Shown: positions 47,887-56,240 of the stretch, one piece after another
Layout: each line of letters opens with the position of its first letter
Numbering within the stretch: the stretch's first letter is position 1
Assembly (NCBI RefSeq): GCF_030719295.1
Contig: NZ_CP120997.1
Span: 7,140,001 to 7,204,000, forward strand
Source: Streptomyces sp. Mut1
GTDB lineage: Bacteria > Actinomycetota > Actinomycetes > Streptomycetales > Streptomycetaceae
DNA: 64,000 nucleotides
Direction: 5' to 3'
Made by a program: the position numbers and the translations under genes
The notes under the pieces: generated by a model
What the model saw: the letters and a program-made list of their open reading frames with translations, nothing else
Told to the model about the DNA's origin: nothing
The model's database searches: none

Positions 47887-49380
47887 TCAGCGGCGCCGGT
47901 GCAGCGCCCGCGCCATCCGGATCGCGCGCTCCCGTGTCGCGGCCGGTACGTCGAAGGAGGTCAGCGCGATCGGCGGAGCGAACCGCTGCACCGTCATCGA
48001 CTGCACGGAGGTGAACGCGCGCAGCCCCTCCGCACCGTGGATCCGCCCGAACCCGGAGTCCCGCGAACCGCCGAACGGCAGCGCGGGAACCGCCGCGAAA
48101 CCCAGCACCGAGTTCACCGACACCGCCCCCGCCCGCAGCCGCGCCGCGATGGCCGCACCGGCGCGCCCGCCGCGGCAGAACACCGCGGCCCCGAGCGCGT
48201 AACGGGAGGCGTTGGCCCGTTCCACCGCCTCGTCCACGTCCGCCACCGCGTTGATCGCCACGACCGGCCCGAAGGTCTCCTCCGTCATGGCCGCCGCGTC
48301 CTCCGGCACCTCCGTCAGCACGACCGGCGCGACGTACGGGGCGCGCACCGAACCGGGCCCGCCCAGAAGGGCCCGCGCGCCCGCCGAGACCGCCCCGGTC
48401 ACCTGGCCCTCCACGATCGCCACCTGGCCCGGCAGCGTCATCGGGCCGTACGCGGCGTCCGTCCCGGCACCGGGCCGCAGCTTCTCCGCCCGCTCCACCA
48501 CGCGTTCGCACAGGGCCGCGTGGATCGCGCGCACCGCGTAGACGCGTTCCACACCCGCGCAGGTCTGGCCCGCGTTGCTCAGCGCGCCCCAGACGATGGC
48601 GTCCGCGGCCGCGTCCAGGTCGGCGTCCGCGGTCACGATCACCGCGTCCTTCCCGCCGCATTCGGCGAGGAACGGCGTCAGCGTCCCGGCGCACACCGCC
48701 ATCACCTTGCGGGCCGTCCCCGGCGAACCGGTGAACGCGAGCTTGTCGACCCCGGACCTGGCGAGCGCGTCCCCGGTGGACGCGGGCCCGGTGACCGTGG
48801 TGAGCAGCCCCGCGTACTCGGGCACGGCGGCGTCGAAGAGCCCGCTCAGCAGGAGGCCGGTGGCCGGGGTCAGTTCGGACGGTTTGAAGACCACGCCGTT
48901 GCCCGCCGCCAGGGCGTAACCGATGGAGCCCATCGGCGTGTACAGGGGATAGTTCCAGGGGCCGATCACGCCGATCACGCCGAGCGGCCGGTGCACCAGC
49001 GAGGCCCGCTGGTGGACGGTGAACAGCCCGGTGCCCACCTTCCGCCTCCGCAGTACGCGTTCCGCGTTGCGGGCGGCCCACGCCAGGTGTTCCAGCGTGA
49101 GTACGACCTCCAGCGCGGCGTCGCCGGCCGGCTTGCCGGTCTCCTCGGCAATGGTCCTCGCCACCGTGTCCAGACCGGTGGCGAGGGCCTTCTTCCAGCG
49201 CAGCAGATGGTCCCTGCGCCGCGAGGCCGGCAGCGCCGCCCAGCCCGTCTGGGCCGTCCGGGCCCGGGTCAGGGCGCGGGCGACCTCCTCCGGCCCGTCC
49301 ACCGGGTGTTCGGCGATCCGCTCGCCGGTCGCGGGGGAGCGTGTGGTGAAGGTCGCCGTGCGTGGGGTGGTGTCGGTCAT
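47887..49380 (-). CDS. Aldehyde dehydrogenase (succinate-semialdehyde/coniferyl-aldehyde type)
   Basis: 497 residues. VIGVIGPWNYPLY (cofactor loop), TGSPGTARKV, general base Glu240 in LAECGGKDAV and nucleophile Cys274 in NAGQTCAGVERVY are all present. It would oxidise an aldehyde to the acid with NAD(P)+ in the cytoplasm. In rubber catabolism oligo-isoprenoid aldehydes must be oxidised before CoA activation, a role that fits this gene. Its promoter at 49510-49539 is embedded in a perfect inverted repeat, indicating tight repression. Confidence 0.9.
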   Translation of the reverse strand: MTDTTPRTATFTTRSPATGERIAEHPVDGPEEVARALTRARTAQTGWAALPASRRRDHLLRWKKALATGLDTVARTIAEETGKPAGDAALEVVLTLEHLAWAARNAERVLRRRKVGTGLFTVHQRASLVHRPLGVIGVIGPWNYPLYTPMGSIGYALAAGNGVVFKPSELTPATGLLLSGLFDAAVPEYAGLLTTVTGPASTGDALARSGVDKLAFTGSPGTARKVMAVCAGTLTPFLAECGGKDAVIVTADADLDAAADAIVWGALSNAGQTCAGVERVYAVRAIHAALCERVVERAEKLRPGAGTDAAYGPMTLPGQVAIVEGQVTGAVSAGARALLGGPGSVRAPYVAPVVLTEVPEDAAAMTEETFGPVVAINAVADVDEAVERANASRYALGAAVFCRGGRAGAAIAARLRAGAVSVNSVLGFAAVPALPFGGSRDSGFGRIHGAEGLRAFTSVQSMTVQRFAPPIALTSFDVPAATRERAIRMARALHRRR

Positions 49381-49509
49381 CGGGTCTCCTGACGCGGAAC
49401 ACGAGGGGTGGACGGCCGGGCCCGCGCGAGGGAGCGCGCCGGACCCGGGCCGTGGTGGTGCCGACTGGTCCCTGCCTCACGGGGAACGCCCTGTGAGTCG
49501 AAGATACTG

Positions 49510-49543
49510 AAAGTATTGACCCGTATCATCAGCCGTCAATACT
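49510..49543 (-). promoter_or_regulatory. Aldehyde dehydrogenase promoter inside a perfect inverted repeat
   Basis: AGTATTGAC (49512-49520) and GTCAATACT (49535-49543) are 9-bp arms with a 14-bp spacer. Minus strand TTGACG (49539-49534), 18 bp, TACTTT (49515-49510) gives a good promoter whose -35 and -10 each lie in an arm. An extra ATACT at 49504 forms a second half-site. Confidence 0.65.
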
Positions 49544-49597
49544 CCGGGCGCGACGGAGGCGCGGAACGCGCCGTCACCCGCCCTCCGCGCCCGCCCG

Positions 49598-49655
49598 CCC
49601 TCCGCGCCTGCCCGCCCGCTCGCCCGCCCTCCGCTCCTGCCCGCCCGCTCGCCCG
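49598..49655. repeat. 29-bp tandem direct repeat
   Basis: Units 49598-49626 and 49627-49655 (CCCTCCGCGCCTGCCCGCCC...) differ at one base. It is a C-rich slippage-prone tract between the LLM stop and the aldehyde dehydrogenase promoter. Confidence 0.8.
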
Positions 49656-49664
49656 CCGGCCCGC

Positions 49665-50588
49665 TCAGCCCGCCAGATCCCCCAGCAGTTCCCACGTACG
49701 GCGCCGGTCGTCGTCCCCGGCGAGGTCCGTCCCCGCGAACACCACCTCCGTCGCTCCGGCGTCCCGGTAGCGCCGCACCTCGGCGGCGACCGCCTTCTCG
49801 TCGCCGATCACGGACACGTCGCCGGCCCGGGTGGCACCCGCGAGTTCGATGACCCGCGCGTACGACGGGAACTGTTCGTAGAACGCGAGCTGTTCGGTGG
49901 CCGTCCTGCGCGCGGATTCGGGGTCGCCGGTGACGACGCCGTGCACCAGGGCCACGATCCGGGGTGCGGGTCGGCCCGCGGCCTCGGCGGCGGCGGTGAC
50001 CGCCGGGACGATGTGCTCGGCCAGGACGCGGGGGCCCGCGAGGTAGGGCAGGATCCCGTCCGCCAGCTCCCCGCTGACCCGGAGCGCCTGCGGACCCATG
50101 GCGGCCACGAGGAGGGGGACGCCGCCCTCCGCCCCGGGCACGCGGGCGGGGAGCGGGGTGACCGCGGTGACGAGTTCGCCGCGGAAGTCGGCGCCGCCGG
50201 TCTCGGTGAGCTGCCGCAGTGCGGTGAGGAACTCGCGCAGGCGGGCGATGGGCCGCTCGTAGGGGATGCCGAAGCCCGACTCCGTCAGCGGTTTCGTGCC
50301 GAGGGCGAGTCCGAGGTGATAGCGGCCGTGCGTGGCCGCCTGTGCCGTCTGGGCCTGGCTGGAGACGATCAGCGGGTGGCGTCCGAAGACGGGGATCGCG
50401 GACGTGCCCACCTGCAGCTCGGGCACCTCACGGCCGACGATCGCCGCGAGCTGGGGGGAATCGGCGCCGAAGGTCTGCCCGAACCAGGCGGACCGCAGCC
50501 CTGCGGCTGCGGCCTCCTGGGCGAGGTGCACGGTGGCGTCGATCTGGTTGGCGGATTCGGTTGCGCTGAGCGCTACTCCCACAGTCAT
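49665..50588 (-). CDS. LLM-class F420-dependent oxidoreductase (TIGR03564-like)
   Basis: 307 residues from the ATG at 50588; no Shine-Dalgarno is visible, so a leaderless message or a slightly different start is possible. MTVGVALSATESANQIDATV, then GLRSAWFGQTFGADSPQLAA and the conserved HGRYHLGLALGTKPLTESGFG, are typical of the short F420-dependent LLM branch common in actinobacteria. It uses reduced F420 for hydride transfer; the substrate is unknown. It lies downstream of the FGE gene on the same strand (107-bp gap) and could be read from that transcript, but functionally it may go with either neighbour. Confidence 0.85.
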   Translation of the reverse strand: MTVGVALSATESANQIDATVHLAQEAAAAGLRSAWFGQTFGADSPQLAAIVGREVPELQVGTSAIPVFGRHPLIVSSQAQTAQAATHGRYHLGLALGTKPLTESGFGIPYERPIARLREFLTALRQLTETGGADFRGELVTAVTPLPARVPGAEGGVPLLVAAMGPQALRVSGELADGILPYLAGPRVLAEHIVPAVTAAAEAAGRPAPRIVALVHGVVTGDPESARRTATEQLAFYEQFPSYARVIELAGATRAGDVSVIGDEKAVAAEVRRYRDAGATEVVFAGTDLAGDDDRRRTWELLGDLAG

Positions 50589-50695
50589 GACAGGAGCAAA
50601 CGCGGGGAGTTGACCGCACATTCCGGTCTTTCCGTGACAGTCTCGTGACGGCTGTGTGTCCCTGGACCGAGGGCCCGGCGCCGGGGAGCCCGGTC

Positions 50696-51679
50696 TCAGG
50701 CGTCCACCGACACCGCGCAGCGGAACCCGCCGTGCCCTGTGGTGCTGTCGGGGGTGTTGGAGGTACGGGCGGCGACCCGGTAGCGGTTGCAGTACGAGCG
50801 GTGGCACAGGTGCGAGCCGCCGCGCAGCACCCGGCCCGCGCCGTCCGGCGGTCCGACGGGATCGACGCGGGTCTCCGGCCGGTCCGGGACGTGCCAGTCG
50901 GCGCTGAACCGGTCGGCGCACCACTCCCACACGTTGCCCGCGACGTTGTGGAGACCGTAGCCGTTGGGGGCGTATGCCTTGACGGGGGCGGTGCCCGCGT
51001 AGCCGTCCTCCCGGGTGTTGCGGACCGGGAAGTCGCCCTGCCAGATGTTGCAGCGGTGCCGGCCCTTCGGGGTGAGCTCGTCGCCCCAGGGGAAGCGGGC
51101 GCGGGCGAGTCCGCCGCGGGCCGCCTTCTCCCACTCGGCCTCGGTGGGCAGCCGCTTGCCGGCCCAGCGGGCGTAGGCCGAGGCGTCGTGCCAGGACACA
51201 TGGACCACCGGGTGGTCCCGGCGGTCCCCGATCGAGGTGCCGGGCCCCTCGGGCGCCCGCCAGCTCGCCCCGGCCACCGCGTTCCACCAGGGCGCGCCGG
51301 GCACGGTCCCGGGGAGCACGGCGTGGCGTGCCCCCGGGGGGACGAAGGGGCCGAAGACGTAGGACCAGCCGATGAGTTCGGCCTCGGTGCGGTAGCCGGT
51401 GGCCTTGACGAAGCGGGCGAAGGCGGCGTTGGTCACGCAGGCCGCGTCGATCCGGAACGGGGCGAGGACCACCTCGCGGACCGGGCCCTCCCCGTCGGCG
51501 GGGAACGCGTCCTCGTCGGCGCCGCCCATCAGGAACGGCCCCCCGGGCACGGCGACCGTGCCCCGCAGGAGATCGGCGGTGCTGCGGGCCGGCACGGCGA
51601 AGTCGGCCGGGGGAGTGGTGCTGTCGACGGTCGCGGCGGGGGCGGTGCTCCCGCGGCCCGGCCCGCAGCAGGCGCTCAT
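50696..51679 (-). CDS. Formylglycine-generating enzyme (sulfatase-maturing, FGE/SUMF1 family)
   Basis: 327 residues, ATG overlapping the ROK stop by 4 bp. The FGE-sulfatase fold is shown by VAVPGGPFLMGGADEDAFP, HPVVHVSWHDASAYARWAG, KRLPTEAEWEKAARGG and GNVWEWCADRF. The catalytic copper-binding cysteine pair is present in SHLCHRSYCNRYR (Cys292 and Cys297), matching the active-site pair of the characterised Streptomyces coelicolor FGE, so it is a true FGE and not a catalytically dead relative. It converts the Cys of CxPxR sulfatases to formylglycine aerobically. A CTPAR sulfatase is encoded about 1.4 kb away, divergently, and is its obvious client. Confidence 0.93.
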   Translation of the reverse strand: MSACCGPGRGSTAPAATVDSTTPPADFAVPARSTADLLRGTVAVPGGPFLMGGADEDAFPADGEGPVREVVLAPFRIDAACVTNAAFARFVKATGYRTEAELIGWSYVFGPFVPPGARHAVLPGTVPGAPWWNAVAGASWRAPEGPGTSIGDRRDHPVVHVSWHDASAYARWAGKRLPTEAEWEKAARGGLARARFPWGDELTPKGRHRCNIWQGDFPVRNTREDGYAGTAPVKAYAPNGYGLHNVAGNVWEWCADRFSADWHVPDRPETRVDPVGPPDGAGRVLRGGSHLCHRSYCNRYRVAARTSNTPDSTTGHGGFRCAVSVDA

Positions 51680-52902
51680 CGGGCAACCCCGTCGCCGTGG
51701 CCACCCGCCGTGGCCGGGCGGTCGAGCAGTTCCGCCAGGTCCTGGCCCGTGGTGCGCAGCAGCAGCGCCACGCCGCCGAGCGCGGCCGCGTCGCCGCCGA
51801 GGGTGGAGCCGCGGACCTCGATGGAGCGGGGCGCGGATGGCAGGGAGAGCGCCGCGATCTGCTCCCGGATCGGGGTGAGGACGAGGTCGTCCAGGGCCGC
51901 CGGCTCGCCGTAGACGACGACGCACTCCGGATCGACCTGGGCGGCGAGCGCGGCCAGCACCCGCCCGGCGGTGACGGCCGCGCCGCGGAGCACGTCGGAC
52001 ACCTCCGGCCGGCCGTCGGCGGCGAGGCCGATCAGCTCCTCGGCGTCCCTCGCGTCCACCCCGCGGTCGGCGCAGGCGGCGAGCAGGGCCGGGACGGAGA
52101 TGAGGCCCTCCAGGCAGCCCCGGCCGCCGCAGTGACAGGGCTTGCCCTCGGGGTCGCAGCTGGTGTGCCCGATCTCGCCGGCCGCGCCGTGGGCGCCGTG
52201 CACCAGCGAGCCGTTGACGACGAGTCCGCCACCGACACCCTGGGACCAGCGCAGGTACACGGCGTTGTCGAAGCCGCGCGCGGCGCCCCAGGTGACCTCG
52301 GCGAGCGCGGCCAGCCGGGAGTTGTTGTCGGTGAGCACCGGGGCGCCGAAGTGCCGGCCGAGTTCGGCGGCGACGTGCCCGGCGAACGGGGTCATCGTGT
52401 GCCGGTCGGCGGAGGCCGGATTCTGCACGAAGCCGGGCAGGCCCAGGCCGATGCCCTGCACCGGGGCCAGGCTGATGTTCTCGTTCCGCACCAGCTCCTC
52501 CACGGCGCGGATCGCCTGCGCGGCCCGTTCGGCGGCCTGGCTGTCGGCCGGGACGGGGGCGCTGTACCGGCCGACGATCTCGTGGGCGCAGTTGGCGACG
52601 ACCACATGGATGTGGTGGCGCTGGAGGTCGATGCCGATCAGTTCGGCGCCGCGCGAGTTGAGCGAGATCTCCAGGGCCGGGCGGCCGCGGCCCCTGGGCC
52701 GCCCGGCGTCGGGGGCCGGCTGCTCGACCACCGCATTGCGTTCCAGCAGGTCGGACACGATCGCGAACAGGGTCGTACGGGACAGACCGACCCGGTCCTT
52801 CAGCTCGCCCCGGCTCAGCGCTCCGGACCTGCGCAACTCGCCCAGTACGGCGGCTTCATTGGCTCTGCGCAGGCGCTGGAGGGCATCGGTGCGTTCGGTC
52901 AT
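51676..52902 (-). CDS. ROK-family transcriptional regulator
   Basis: 408 residues. The N-terminal winged HTH (about residues 5-65; LGELRRSGALSRGELKDRVG) is fused to a ROK sugar-kinase-like domain. The latter has the ATP/sugar motif GIGLGLPGFV and the zinc-binding GEIGHTSCDP with CHCGGRGCLE. ROK repressors respond to sugars or sugar phosphates. It is the first gene of the leftward unit with FGE. The message appears leaderless: the predicted -10 (52914-52909) ends 7 bp before the ATG and no Shine-Dalgarno is visible. It probably controls both itself and the divergent sulfatase operon. Confidence 0.9.
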   Translation of the reverse strand: MTERTDALQRLRRANEAAVLGELRRSGALSRGELKDRVGLSRTTLFAIVSDLLERNAVVEQPAPDAGRPRGRGRPALEISLNSRGAELIGIDLQRHHIHVVVANCAHEIVGRYSAPVPADSQAAERAAQAIRAVEELVRNENISLAPVQGIGLGLPGFVQNPASADRHTMTPFAGHVAAELGRHFGAPVLTDNNSRLAALAEVTWGAARGFDNAVYLRWSQGVGGGLVVNGSLVHGAHGAAGEIGHTSCDPEGKPCHCGGRGCLEGLISVPALLAACADRGVDARDAEELIGLAADGRPEVSDVLRGAAVTAGRVLAALAAQVDPECVVVYGEPAALDDLVLTPIREQIAALSLPSAPRSIEVRGSTLGGDAAALGGVALLLRTTGQDLAELLDRPATAGGHGDGVAR

Positions 52903-52908
52903 GGAGGC

Positions 52909-52938
52909 ATGGTCGATCGGTCAAGGGGTTTCTGTCAA
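52909..52938 (-). promoter_or_regulatory. Predicted leaderless promoter of the ROK/FGE unit
   Basis: Minus strand TTGACA (52938-52933), 18 bp, GACCAT (52914-52909). Transcription would begin at or next to the ATG at 52902. Confidence 0.5.
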
Positions 52939-52976
52939 CGCGCCGGACGAATTCACACAATGTTTATTCCCAAGGG

Positions 52977-53006
52977 TTGACGTAAAAAAGTGGTCCTCCC
53001 TACAGT
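52977..53006 (+). promoter_or_regulatory. Predicted promoter of the sulfatase operon
   Basis: TTGACG (52977-52982), 18 bp, TACAGT (53001-53006), a strong HrdB-type match with an A-run in the spacer. GTTGAC here and GTCAAC at 52934-52939 are inverted copies and could be half-sites of the ROK operator. Confidence 0.6.
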
Positions 53007-53106
53007 TCCCGTCAATCGCCGGAGCCGGCCTGCGTCGAGCGCCCCCGCAACACGCCCCGGCCGGCCCCCGTCACCACCATGAGCGTCCACCGAAAGGGCG
53101 GCCCGA

Positions 53107-54594
53107 GTGGCTCCGCGCAACGTCCTGTTCCTGATGACCGACCAGCACCGGACCGACACCCTGGGGTGTTACGGCAACCCGCTCGTCGACACCCCCGCCC
53201 TGGACGCCCTGGCGGCCGAAGGGACCCGTTTCGACCGCTTCTACACCCCGACCGCCATCTGCACCCCGGCCCGCGCCTCCCTGGCCACCGGCCTGCACCC
53301 GTTCCGCCACGGCATGCTCAACAACCCCGAGCGCAACGGCGGCAGCAAGGACGAGCTGTCCGACGACAGCCCCATGCTCTGGCGGCAGCTGACGGACCGG
53401 GGTTACGCGGTCGGCCACGTCGGCAAATGGCACATCGGCCGCGAGCGCGGTCCCGAGTTCTACGGCCTGGACGGCGAGCACCTGCCCGGCGCGCTCAACC
53501 CCGTACACCACCCCTCGTACGAGAAGTGGCTCGACGACAACGGCTTCCCGCCCTTCGCGGTACGCGAAGCCGTCTTCGGGACCGCCGCCAACGGCACCGG
53601 ACGCGGCCACCTCATCGCCGGACGGCTCCAGCAGCCCGCCGAAGCCACCATCGAGGCGTTCCTCACCGACCGCACACTCGGCCTGCTGGACCGCTACGCC
53701 GCCGACTGGAAGGCGACCGGCAAGCCGTTCATGCTCTCCTGCCACTGGTACGGCCCGCACCTGCCCTACCTGATCCCCGACCACTACTACGACCTCTACG
53801 ACCCCGACGACGTGCCCCTGCCCGCGTCCATGGCCGAGACCTTCGCGGGCAAGCCCGAGGTGCAGCGCCAGTACAGCGCGTACTGGTCGTCCGACGCCTT
53901 CGACGCCGCCGCCTGGCGCAAGCTCATCGCCGTCTACTGGGGCTACGTCACGATGATCGACCACCAGGTCGGACGACTCGTCGAGGCGCTCAAGGGCCAC
54001 GGCCTGTGGGACGACACGGCGGTCTTCTTCACCGCGGACCACGGCGAGTTCACCGGCGCCCACCGGCTCAACGACAAGGGCCCCGCGATGTACGAGGACA
54101 TCTACAACATCCCCGGCATCGCCCGCGTCCCCGGCGCCCCCGCCCAGGTCAACGACGACTTCGCCACCCTCATCGACCTCAACCCGACCATCCTCGAACT
54201 GGCCGGCGCGCCCGTGCCCGAACCCTGCGACGGCACCAGCCTGCTGCCGCTGCTGCACGGCGAGAAGGCCGGGGACACCCGCGACCAGGTCGTCACCGAA
54301 TTCCACGGCCACCACTTCCCGTACTCCCAGCGCATGATCCGCGACCGGCGCCACAAGCTGGTCCACAACCCGGAGAGCGTGCACGAGCTGTACGACCTGG
54401 AGACCGACCCCCACGAACTGCACAACGTGTACGAGGCGCCCGCCTACGCGCGGGTCAGGCGCGACCTCACCGTCCGGCTCTACCGCGAACTGCTGCGCCG
54501 CGGCGACCCCGCCTACACCTGGATGAGCTACATGGCCGACATCGGCGGCGGCCGGGCGGCCGACGTCGATGGGGTCGCGGAGGAAGTGGCATGA
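53107..54594 (+). CDS. Type I (formylglycine) sulfatase, cytoplasmic
   Basis: 495 residues, GTG start. The sulfatase signature [11 protein letters not shown] starts at Cys52, the residue converted to formylglycine. Metal-binding Asp in [28 protein letters not shown]-type substrate loop, and [14 protein letters not shown] are all family motifs. There is no signal peptide, so it acts inside the cell on an imported sulfate ester, unlike many secreted glycosulfatases. It is the first gene of an operon with an Ssu-type importer and two secreted glycan-active proteins; the FGE needed for activation is encoded divergently. A monosaccharide sulfate is the most likely substrate (inference). Confidence 0.92.
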   Translation: MAPRNVLFLMTDQHRTDTLGCYGNPLVDTPALDALAAEGTRFDRFYTPTAICTPARASLATGLHPFRHGMLNNPERNGGSKDELSDDSPMLWRQLTDRGYAVGHVGKWHIGRERGPEFYGLDGEHLPGALNPVHHPSYEKWLDDNGFPPFAVREAVFGTAANGTGRGHLIAGRLQQPAEATIEAFLTDRTLGLLDRYAADWKATGKPFMLSCHWYGPHLPYLIPDHYYDLYDPDDVPLPASMAETFAGKPEVQRQYSAYWSSDAFDAAAWRKLIAVYWGYVTMIDHQVGRLVEALKGHGLWDDTAVFFTADHGEFTGAHRLNDKGPAMYEDIYNIPGIARVPGAPAQVNDDFATLIDLNPTILELAGAPVPEPCDGTSLLPLLHGEKAGDTRDQVVTEFHGHHFPYSQRMIRDRRHKLVHNPESVHELYDLETDPHELHNVYEAPAYARVRRDLTVRLYRELLRRGDPAYTWMSYMADIGGGRAADVDGVAEEVA

Positions 54595-55454
54595 GCGTGC
54601 AGGACAAGACCCGCGCACCGGACCCGGAGAAACCACCCGGCCCGCCGGCCACCGAGCCGTCGGCCGCCCGACGCCCGCCCGGCAGGGCCACGAGGAAACG
54701 CGGCACCGGCCGGCTCACCTCCGTACTCCTCGGCCTCGCCTCCGCGGCACTCGGGCTGCTCGCCTGGACCGTCCTCGCGAACAGCGGCGTCGACGGCTTC
54801 CCCGGACCCGTCGCCGTGGGCCGCCGCGCCGGTGAACTCATCGCGAACGGCACGCTCTTCGAGGACGCGGGCGCCAGCCTCGAACGCGTCCTCATCGGCT
54901 ACGTCCTCGGCGTCGCCCTCGCGATACCCGTCGGATTCGTCATGGGCTGGTACCCGGTCGTCCGCAGACTGATCGAGCCCTGGCTGCAGTTCTTCCGCAT
55001 GGTGCCGCCGCTCGCGATCATCCCGCTGGCCATCGTGCTCATGGGCATCGACGAGACACCCAAGATCTTCGTGATCTTCCTGGCCTCGTTCCTGTCCTGC
55101 GTCGTCTCCACCTTCCAGGGCGTCGTCGCCGTCGACGTCACCCTCGTCAACGCGGCCCGGGTCCTCGGCGCCCGCGACCCGCAGGTCTTCCTCGGCGTCG
55201 TCGTGCCCGCGTCGACCCCGTTCATCCTGGTCGGCATGCGGATCGGCCTCGGCGCCTCGTGGGCGACCGTCGTCGCCGCCGAACTCATCGCAGCCCAGGG
55301 CGGCCTCGGCTTCCGGATGCAGCAGGCGCAGCTCTACTACGACCTGCCGACCATCTTCGTCCAGCTCATCGCCATCGGCGCGATCGGACTCGCCATGGAC
55401 CGGCTGCTGCTCCTCACCGAGCGCCGGCTCACCCACTGGCAGGAACGGCGGTAA
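54591..55454 (+). CDS. ABC transporter permease (SsuC/TauC type)
   Basis: 287 residues, ATGA overlap with the sulfatase. A Pro/Arg-rich N-terminal tail (about 40 residues) is followed by six membrane helices. The EAA loop is [20 protein letters not shown]. This is the sulfonate/nitrate/taurine permease class; a single permease implies a homodimer. It is coupled to the ATPase gene 3 bp downstream. Given the operon it may take up organosulfate or a sulfated sugar rather than an alkanesulfonate. Confidence 0.9.
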   Translation: MSVQDKTRAPDPEKPPGPPATEPSAARRPPGRATRKRGTGRLTSVLLGLASAALGLLAWTVLANSGVDGFPGPVAVGRRAGELIANGTLFEDAGASLERVLIGYVLGVALAIPVGFVMGWYPVVRRLIEPWLQFFRMVPPLAIIPLAIVLMGIDETPKIFVIFLASFLSCVVSTFQGVVAVDVTLVNAARVLGARDPQVFLGVVVPASTPFILVGMRIGLGASWATVVAAELIAAQGGLGFRMQQAQLYYDLPTIFVQLIAIGAIGLAMDRLLLLTERRLTHWQERR

Positions 55455-55457
55455 CCC

Positions 55458-56240
55458 ATGCCCACCATCAACTTCCACGACGTCACGAAGGACTTCGCGG
55501 TCAAGGACGGCGGATTCCTCGCCCTGGACCATGTCGGCCTGGACATCGAGGACGGCGAGTTCGTCACCGTCGTCGGTCCCTCCGGCTGCGGCAAGAGCAC
55601 CCTGATGAACATCGCCGCCGGACTCCTCGACGCCACGGGCGGCGAAGTGCTGGTCGACGGCGTCCCGGTCAGCGGGCCCTCCCCAGAACGGGGCGTCATC
55701 TTCCAGCAGTACGCGCTCTTCCCCTGGATGACCGTCGCCGCCAACGTCGAGTACGGACTGAAGGTCGCCGGGGTCAAGAAGGAGGAACGCCGCCGCCGGG
55801 CCCGCGAGGTCATCGAACTCGTCGGCCTCACCGACTTCGCCGACTCGCTGCCCAAGACCCTCTCCGGCGGCATGAAACAGCGCTGCGCCATCGCCCGCGC
55901 CTACGCCGTGGACCCCAAGGTCCTCCTGATGGACGAACCCTTCGGCGCCCTCGACTCCCTCACCCGGGTCCGGATGCAGGAATCGCTCCTGGACACCTGG
56001 GGCCGCGACCGGCGCACCGTCATGTTCATCACCCACGACGTGGACGAGGCGGTCTTCCTCGCCAACCGCGTCGTCGTCATGGCGGCCCGCCCCGGCCGCA
56101 TCCACACCGTCATCCCGGTCACGCTGCCCTACCCGCGGACCGAGGAGATGCGCCTGTCGCCCGAGTTCGCCGCCCTGCGCGCCCAGGTGTGGCACGCCGT
56201 GCACCACCAGCCCGCCCCGCTCGAAGGAATCGCGTCATGA
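55458..56240 (+). CDS. ABC transporter ATP-binding protein (SsuB/TauB type)
   Basis: 260 residues. Walker A GPSGCGKSTLM, Q-loop FQQYALFPW, signature LSGGMKQRCAIARA, Walker B VLLMDEPFGALD and FITHDVDEAV (switch His) are present. Normal length for the nitrate/sulfonate/taurine ATPases. It energises the importer with the 54591 permease and 56237 lipoprotein. The stop overlaps the next ATG. Confidence 0.93.
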   Translation: MPTINFHDVTKDFAVKDGGFLALDHVGLDIEDGEFVTVVGPSGCGKSTLMNIAAGLLDATGGEVLVDGVPVSGPSPERGVIFQQYALFPWMTVAANVEYGLKVAGVKKEERRRRAREVIELVGLTDFADSLPKTLSGGMKQRCAIARAYAVDPKVLLMDEPFGALDSLTRVRMQESLLDTWGRDRRTVMFITHDVDEAVFLANRVVVMAARPGRIHTVIPVTLPYPRTEEMRLSPEFAALRAQVWHAVHHQPAPLEGIAS

